Made by a program: the position numbers and the translations under genes. DNA of 64,000 nt from Chelonoidis abingdonii (lineage: Eukaryota; Chordata; Testudines; Testudinidae): contig NC_133777.1 in the NCBI RefSeq assembly GCF_003597395.2, positions 9,731,361 to 9,795,360 on the forward strand, read 5' to 3'. The notes below the pieces were generated by a model. The model was not told where the DNA came from and did not search any database. It was given only the letters and a program-made list of their open reading frames with translations. This document shows positions 58,375 to 64,000 of the stretch, in pieces (position 1 is the first letter of the stretch; every line of letters starts with the position of its first letter).

Positions 58375-58540
58375 TAAGGGTGGTAGAATGGAACCCTTTG
58401 TTATCTTGGCCAAATCACTTCATCCTTTTGTGTCTTGATTTCCTCACTTGTAACACTGGAATAATAATATTTATCTCACTACTTCACAAGGTTCACAGAC
58501 TGAGGAAGTTAGAGGAAATATTAAGAGAAAAATCTTAATC
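58375..58540 (+). mobile_element. MIR-type CORE-SINE fragment
   Basis: CTTGGCCAAATCACTTCATC, TTTCCTCACTTGTAACAC and GGAATAATAATATTTATCTC follow in the CORE-SINE order (…TTGGGCAAGTCACTT…, …CTGTAAAATGGG…, …ATAATA…). Head and tail are too diverged to place. Confidence 0.7.
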
Positions 58541-59604
58541 TAAACCTCCTAGCACTAACAGTTTCACAGATTTTTTGAGAAGTTGTATGTACAGGTGCTG
58601 ATGGAGGAATGTGGCCTCTCCTCGCACACACATGAACTGGCTCTAGGAGAGAGCTTTAAACAAATTAGAGAATTATACTGCAATTGTTAGCAAAAGAGCA
58701 GTTGCCAAAGATATGAAATGGGATTTTAAAATTGTTAATGAATGGGGATTTTTTAATCAATGGTTATCTCATAACACACGCCCAATATTTCAAAAGCACT
58801 GATGAACTAACTACTGAAACCTATCACAATGAATACATGCTATTAGAGAAAAAGATTCTAAGCCACAACTGAGGCTCTGAATCTGCAGAGATGTATGCAT
58901 GTGCTTAACCTGATGTATTGGTACTAGTTCCACTGACTAAGAAACTCAAGAACGTAAAAAAGTCTTTAAAGGATACAAGGCTGAGTTTCCAACAGTATCA
59001 TCTAACATGTTCTCTCTAAAATATTATGTTTTCAGTGAACCCCCTGGGGAAACCTATCATTTTAGAAATACTATCCGAGGCACCATCAAGGGACCTGGAG
59101 TTTTCTTATAATAGATTATGTAACAAAATTATGAACAAATGCAAAACATACATTCTGTTCTATATATGTTAAAGGAACATTTGCAGGTGTAAGTGATTAA
59201 TTATGTTAGATGGGAAAAGTTTATATACTAACATTACTCAAATAGCATGTGAATGTTTTGAGTTATTCTCGCTCCAATAGATCAGTAAGGAGTTTTCTTC
59301 TTATGTGTTTTTGCATGGTCTGGTTTCATAAACATTAACTCACAATTATTTTACTTTTGGAGAAATATTCTTCTTCATAAAAGGGACAGAAATGGAAGGA
59401 ACGTGTACTCCCAACTGCTGTGTGCTAGCCTATATTTTGAACAATGAGGAACAAAATAACTGTGGAAAGATTGTTTAAATAGAAGCTATGTTTGTTATAT
59501 GTCATCCATGACATTTTGACTTTATAATCAGAAGACAAATAACTGTAAACATCTGTAAAGATATCCATAATGATTGACAGCTCAACCTCCTGATAAAGAC
59601 AGCA
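58541..59604. other. Intronic stretch without recognised gene
   Basis: AT-rich, no exon or repeat recognised. Confidence 0.5.
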
Positions 59605-59690
59605 GGCCAGATCCTCAGCTGGTGTAACTTGGAGCAGTGTCATTGCATTCAATTGAGTTACACCAATCTACACCCGCTGCATAATTGGCC
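59605..59690. repeat. Short palindromic repeat (CAGATCCTCAGCTGGTGTAA type)
   Basis: GGCCAGATCCTCAGCTGGTG at the left and ATAATTGGCC at the right bound a unit with GTGTAACTTG opposite GTTACACC and an ATTGCATTCAATTGAG centre. This wording is repeated thousands of times in turtle genomes by my recollection. Confidence 0.65.
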
Positions 59691-59694
59691 CACG

Positions 59695-60398
59695 GTATCA
59701 CATTTTGAAAGTTTTTATTTAAAAAAGATATATTTAATTATCCTTGTGGGTCAATTTTTCTGTGTTGAATGGAACTGTATTAGCTTAATTGACTTGGAAA
59801 ATGAATCAAAATGTTTCATAGCTTTACAGAATGGGGACTAAAATGTAATCAATACTGCATTTAATAAAGCAAACAGGATAAAGAAGAAATTTTCTATTAA
59901 ATAATGATAGTATCTTTAAATACGATGCATATCATATTTGTTCTTACTGTAGTTATTCCAAAAGGATACAGCAATAAGGAACATTATTTTTAAATGCTGG
60001 AATACATTTCAGGCAGATCCAATACCAGCTGCAGTTGTAGCCAAAAGCCTTATAGGTGATGCAGCGCTTTTGGAAAGAGTGCTGCTTAATTACCTTACTG
60101 TTATTGATTTAACTATTGTAAGTGATTGGTTGGGAATTCCCAAGATAGTGCACAATAAAGCATATAGCCAATGTTCAGGAATGAAAGGCAAAGGAAATTT
60201 TAAGATAAATTTACTATGGAATCTTTTTTAAAAAATGAAGGATTTCCTAAATTGCAATATACAAAATGAACTTTATTAGAATGTCTATGTGAATTTAGAG
60301 ATATGGATGAAATTTAGAAGACTTTTTAAAAGACTATATGAACATAAATATATAATTTGTACAGGAAAGTATCCTTACCCTATAGCCGAGCATTATAC
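59695..60398. other. Intronic stretch without recognised gene
   Basis: AT-rich spacer; nothing recognised. Confidence 0.5.
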
Positions 60399-60406
60399 AT
60401 TTACAT

Positions 60407-60809
60407 CAGGAGTGGCCAACCTGAGCCTGAGAAGGAGCTAGAATTTATCAATGTACATTGCCAAAGAGCTGCAGTAATACATCAGGAGCTCCCCATCAGA
60501 TCCACCCCCCGCTCTCAGCGCCTCCCATCCACTGGCAGCCCACCGATCAGCACCTCCTCCTCCCTCCCTGCTCCTCCTGATCAGCTGTTTGGTGGAGTGC
60601 AGGAGGCTCAGATGGTGGGGGAGCAAGGGCACTGCAGGCTCAGGGGAGGGGGCAGGGCCTGTGGCAAAGCCAGGGGCAGAGCACCTCCCGGCACACTGGA
60701 AAGTTGGCATCTGTAGCTCCAGCCCCAGAGTCGGTGCCTATGCAAGGAGCCACACATTAACTTCTTAAGAGCCGCATGTGGCTCCGGTGCCACAGGTTGG
60801 TCACCCCTG
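60407..60809. mobile_element. hAT element, 403 bp
   Basis: Ends CAGGAGTGGCCAACC and (complement) CAGGGGTGACCAACC are inverted repeats; flanks ATTTACAT (60399-60406) and CATTACAT (60810-60817) share the last six bases except one, 6 of 8 overall. The left third is AT-balanced (CTAGAATTTATCAATGTACA), the right two thirds GC-rich, which yields a 119-codon chance frame. Non-coding. Confidence 0.82.
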
Positions 60810-60817
60810 CATTACAT

Positions 60818-63800
60818 CATCACAGTAACATGAAAAAATTGAGATATGAGTATCCAAAGAGCTGGGAAACAGGAGATAAGAAATTATTGAAGATATTATT
60901 TTATATCTTTTTAATTAAAATGTCCAATTAATCTTAAACATTCTAAGCTGAGTTATTGATTTATTTTCTGAAAAATGTTTCAGTAAAAGTGTTCAGTTTT
61001 AATTCACTGAATAATTTTGAGTTGTTAGAGAGGGGCTACAGGGGAATAGCAAGATCTGAAGCTCCCAAGCTTTAGGACTTCAGATCTGGATCTGGAAAGC
61101 GCTAAACTGCCTGTCTGCATTGGGTGGCTTAATTAGCTACATTGTGAAGATTCATTAATTAATGTTTTTAAATCACTTTGAAGCATATGACCTGATCTTT
61201 GGCTGCACTGAGGTGGCTCTTCACACTAAAGTCGCCTTAAAATTCGTATGACAATTATTTTTTGTTTCATTTTCAATGACAACTTTTTAATTGTTTCAGC
61301 ATCACAACTTATATTCTAAGGACAAACCTGATTCCAGGCTGTTTGTTTAATAGTCTATTTGAGGCTGACAACTCTTACAGATGGACTTTAATCTGTTAGT
61401 AATTCATAGCTTATATAAGGCAACTATACAACTATTGTTTGAGAGAGAAAGAGAGACTGAATTTAACTCAATTAACATCTCCAGAAAGGGACAACTGACA
61501 TGTGAACTAGGGTGCTGTCACTATGACCCTTGAGGGTGACTAGTCGTAGGGGAAAAAAATCAAGGGGGGCATTTGAAATGTTATGTATTAATAAAGGAAG
61601 TTGGAAAACACCTCTAGAGCTAGATGGAAGGATAAAGGAAACAGATCCTGTACGGAGAATAATGTACATTTCTCCCAGATGGTACACCTGACCAAATATT
61701 ACAATTGAATTGCTGGTGTAACATTGGCTGAATACAATTTCTGTCCTGTTTGAAACAGAACTACATTAACATGCACTAGGGAACTTTTAGGGTGCCCCAG
61801 TACAGTCCACACAGGTCAGTTAGTGCATGACATGTTAGTGTGGCCTAAAAAGTACACCCATCTGGTGCAGACTAAAGTACCATGTAGTCAAGCCCAGAGT
61901 CTCTGACTTACTGCCTGGCCGAGCAATATGACTGACAGAATGGAAGGACAAAAGGCTCAACATAGGGTAGAAGCAGAAAGGGACAGATTTATAAAGGTAT
62001 TTAGGCACCTGAAGACACAAATAAGTGCCTGGTGGGATTTTCCAAAGCTCCTAAATGCTTAACTCCCAGTGATGGTTTTGGATCAGGCCCTGAGAAATAC
62101 AAACTAGCATTTTCAACAGTGAGTACCTAAATCAGCACATCTAAGACCACATTCAAGCACCTAAATAAATTATCTGATTTTCATAGATGGAAATATTTAA
62201 CAAAATATCCCAAAGAAATCTTCAGATTACCAAACTGTTGGATCTTTGCACAGAAAATCACAACTAATGGAAAGAAACAGTATTTTTTAATATAAAGGAC
62301 TAATTTTCAGAAAGTCATATTTTGTTAGACTGTTAGTTAACAGATTGGTGGATAAACAGATGTTAGAAATCTAAATCATTGCAGTAATAAAACGAAAACC
62401 ACAGAATAACCTGATTCAGCCTCTGCTTAAAACACAGCCATCTGTTCAAACTCCAGAATGCAATATTTTAGAAAAAAGGCCTTTGATAAAGCCTCTTTTC
62501 CAGTGCTACCATCTAGCTAATGCAAACATCAAAACCCTCTTTACAAGACATTAATTCCAGAAAATCTGAATTTCTTTTTTAAACTTTTGTTTATACCATG
62601 TAACCAGAGCTGATCCTTCTCCACCAAGCCTGATACCCCCCAGTAACAATGATTTTACTAAGAAATGCAGAGATTATAGCATAATGATGTAATTACTAAA
62701 GGATTCCCAGAGGGATTTTTGGCCTCAGAAAATATGCAGTAATATCATATATAAATATACATTATCTGGCTATAAATATAGGTAAATCCTAGCTCCACTG
62801 AAGACAATGGGATTTTTTTTCAAATTTCAGTGGAGCAAGAATTTCACTGTGTTTTCCTCCAAAATTTCCTGGCCACTTTTGGTAATTATTAATGACAGAA
62901 AAAAAATATGTTTAAATAAAACTAAGAGCTCACCTTCATCAGGACTGAATCCTAGACTAAAGTATTATGAAGTTGGCTGTATTATAACATAACTGTAGCA
63001 ACAGAGCATGAGGGGTCCTGGATAGATCTCATTCTTGAGCGGAACAAAATATTCAGATTTCAGGTACTTAAGTACATATACAAAAACACACACTGAATAC
63101 TGCAAAACTCAATTCGTGCAGTGTGCTAAACAGAACATAAACCAAATTCTACCTTCTGGACACTTCTGCTTAAAGGCCTGCTGGACAGTCATTAGCTGAC
63201 AACCTGGTGTTTTATTTCTAAGGTTTTTGTAGCCAGTCAAGATTTTTCACAAAGATTTGTTTTTAAAGACAGCGTATCCTCTTTTTTACTTTCACACTTA
63301 ACAAAAGAAATATGCAATTCATTTGTATACAGTAGAACAGCCATTTCCCAAGACTCAGTCAAAAGGGTCCAAACAAAACCAATTAGTTGACCTACAGTAA
63401 AGAAAAGGATCCAAAAGCAGCATGGGCATTGATAGGATACTAGTGGCCAATGGAGACAGACTAGCTGTAAACACAGTGAGATGGAGACTTCTCAGTCTAC
63501 TTTGCCTGCCTTGGTCCTGCTTCTGTCTCAGTCCACAAATTACGCGAAGACCCTTTTGCTGGTTCAACACCCTGTGCAGTTTATTTACAGTTGTGTCCCT
63601 CCACCTTCACAGCATACCTAAGACCTTTCCCAAGCAGAGGAGAGAGAGACCTGTAAGATAGTGGGTTAATTGCAATATACCAATCGTTTACAGTGTTTGT
63701 TTTTCCCCCAAATTTTCTAGTGCACATTAGGGACCACCAAGATAATCTGGGAAGAAAATAGAAGCTGGTTGTCCACTAGTTGTTCTATTGTTTGATCTCT

Positions 63801-64000
63801 GTTCTTACAGAGCCTGTAAAATACAGGAAATAAGGCAACAGAAGACAGGCAATACTTGTCTACAGGATTCATCTTTATCCTCCTACAGGATATAAAGGGA
63901 GTTACAAACTCCTTCGAGGCACTGCTTGCACATATCCCTCCCCAGCCTGCAGCTCGGCTCCCAAGGATGGGTTGATGCATAAAGAGTGTGTTTTTTTCCA
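60818..64000. other. Intronic stretch with small repeat fragments
   Basis: No exon seen. 61755-61890 (CATGCACTAGGGAACTTTTA, GTTAGTGCATGACATG) is likely a MITE fragment. 62000-62100 (GGTGGGATTTTCCAAAGC, CTTAACTCCCAGTG) and 62784-62850 (AGCTCCACTGAAGACAATGG, TTTCAGTGGAGC) belong to the small palindromic repeat families. The rest is AT-rich and unassigned. Confidence 0.5.

Larger units (their letters stand above)
56489..64000 (-). other. SDK1: SDK1 intron 5' of the exon (incomplete)
   Basis: This sequence lies upstream of the exon in gene orientation and ends with the acceptor CCTAAACAG (minus strand). The exon that should encode the first half of Ig domain 2 was not found up to position 64000, so the intron exceeds 7.5 kb. 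It holds two hAT elements (57655-57767 and 60407-60809), a MIR fragment and short palindromic repeats; the remainder is AT-rich sequence with no coding signal I can support. Confidence 0.65.

Noticed and set aside
60357..60716. 119-codon frame
   Set aside because: Crosses the left terminus of a hAT element; peptide text is repeat-derived.
1..64000. CRISPR array, operons, ribosomal RNA, plasmid or phage features
   Set aside because: No regularly spaced direct repeats with unique spacers, no densely packed genes, and vertebrate repeats throughout show nuclear eukaryotic DNA.
1..64000. Intact tRNA genes
   Set aside because: The only tRNA-like text is the decayed head of SINEs (for example 21630-21670), lacking a complete cloverleaf.

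Overview
This is a stretch of nuclear DNA from an amniote, almost certainly a turtle. The repeats decide this: CR1 and L2-like LINEs, MIR-type CORE-SINEs, and several hAT, Harbinger-like and LTR families whose end sequences I recognise as abundant in turtle genomes. There is no bacterial, plasmid or phage organisation, and no operon, CRISPR array or rRNA. A run of 555 N at 29953-30507 marks an assembly gap.

Only one protein-coding exon can be supported, at 56355-56488 on the minus strand. It encodes the C-terminal half of the second immunoglobulin domain of sidekick-1 (SDK1), a neuronal and epithelial adhesion receptor. It has a clean AG acceptor, a GTGAGT donor and phase 1-1 boundaries. I found no neighbouring SDK1 exon, so the rest of the window reads as two very large SDK1 introns: more than 56 kb on the 3' side of the exon and more than 7.5 kb on the 5' side. 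Open reading frames elsewhere are chance frames or lie inside transposons.

The introns are a layered record of transposition. From left to right: a minus-strand L2-like LINE remnant (4575-5560); a self-complementary SINE-like element with an exact 15-bp target duplication (7737-7944); a Harbinger/hAT-like MITE directly followed by a 911-bp hAT (10118-11341); a minus LTR (to 13636); MIR-type SINEs (13905-14210, 15866, 21600-21905); a 591-bp hAT with an internal minisatellite (17505-18095); a second copy of the 911-bp family (19855-20360); a minus LTR (22210-23375); a plus LTR with 114-bp tandem repeats broken by a hAT (27558-29114); an LTR containing the assembly gap (29765-30744); an LTR carrying both a second LTR and a Harbinger-like MITE (31138-33277); a small minus LTR with an exact 5-bp duplication (35951-36328); a CR1 interrupted by a hAT (40155-42655); a second palindromic SINE-like element (43373-43547); further hATs (44200-44889, 46721, 57655, 60407) and two more reverse-transcriptase relics (about 45100-45955 and 54645-54880).

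The elements do not form a working pathway. The insertions give a relative chronology, and the one functional unit visible is the SDK1 exon. Between the repeats lie long AT-rich stretches in which I see nothing coding; a few could be conserved regulatory DNA, but that needs a cross-species alignment.
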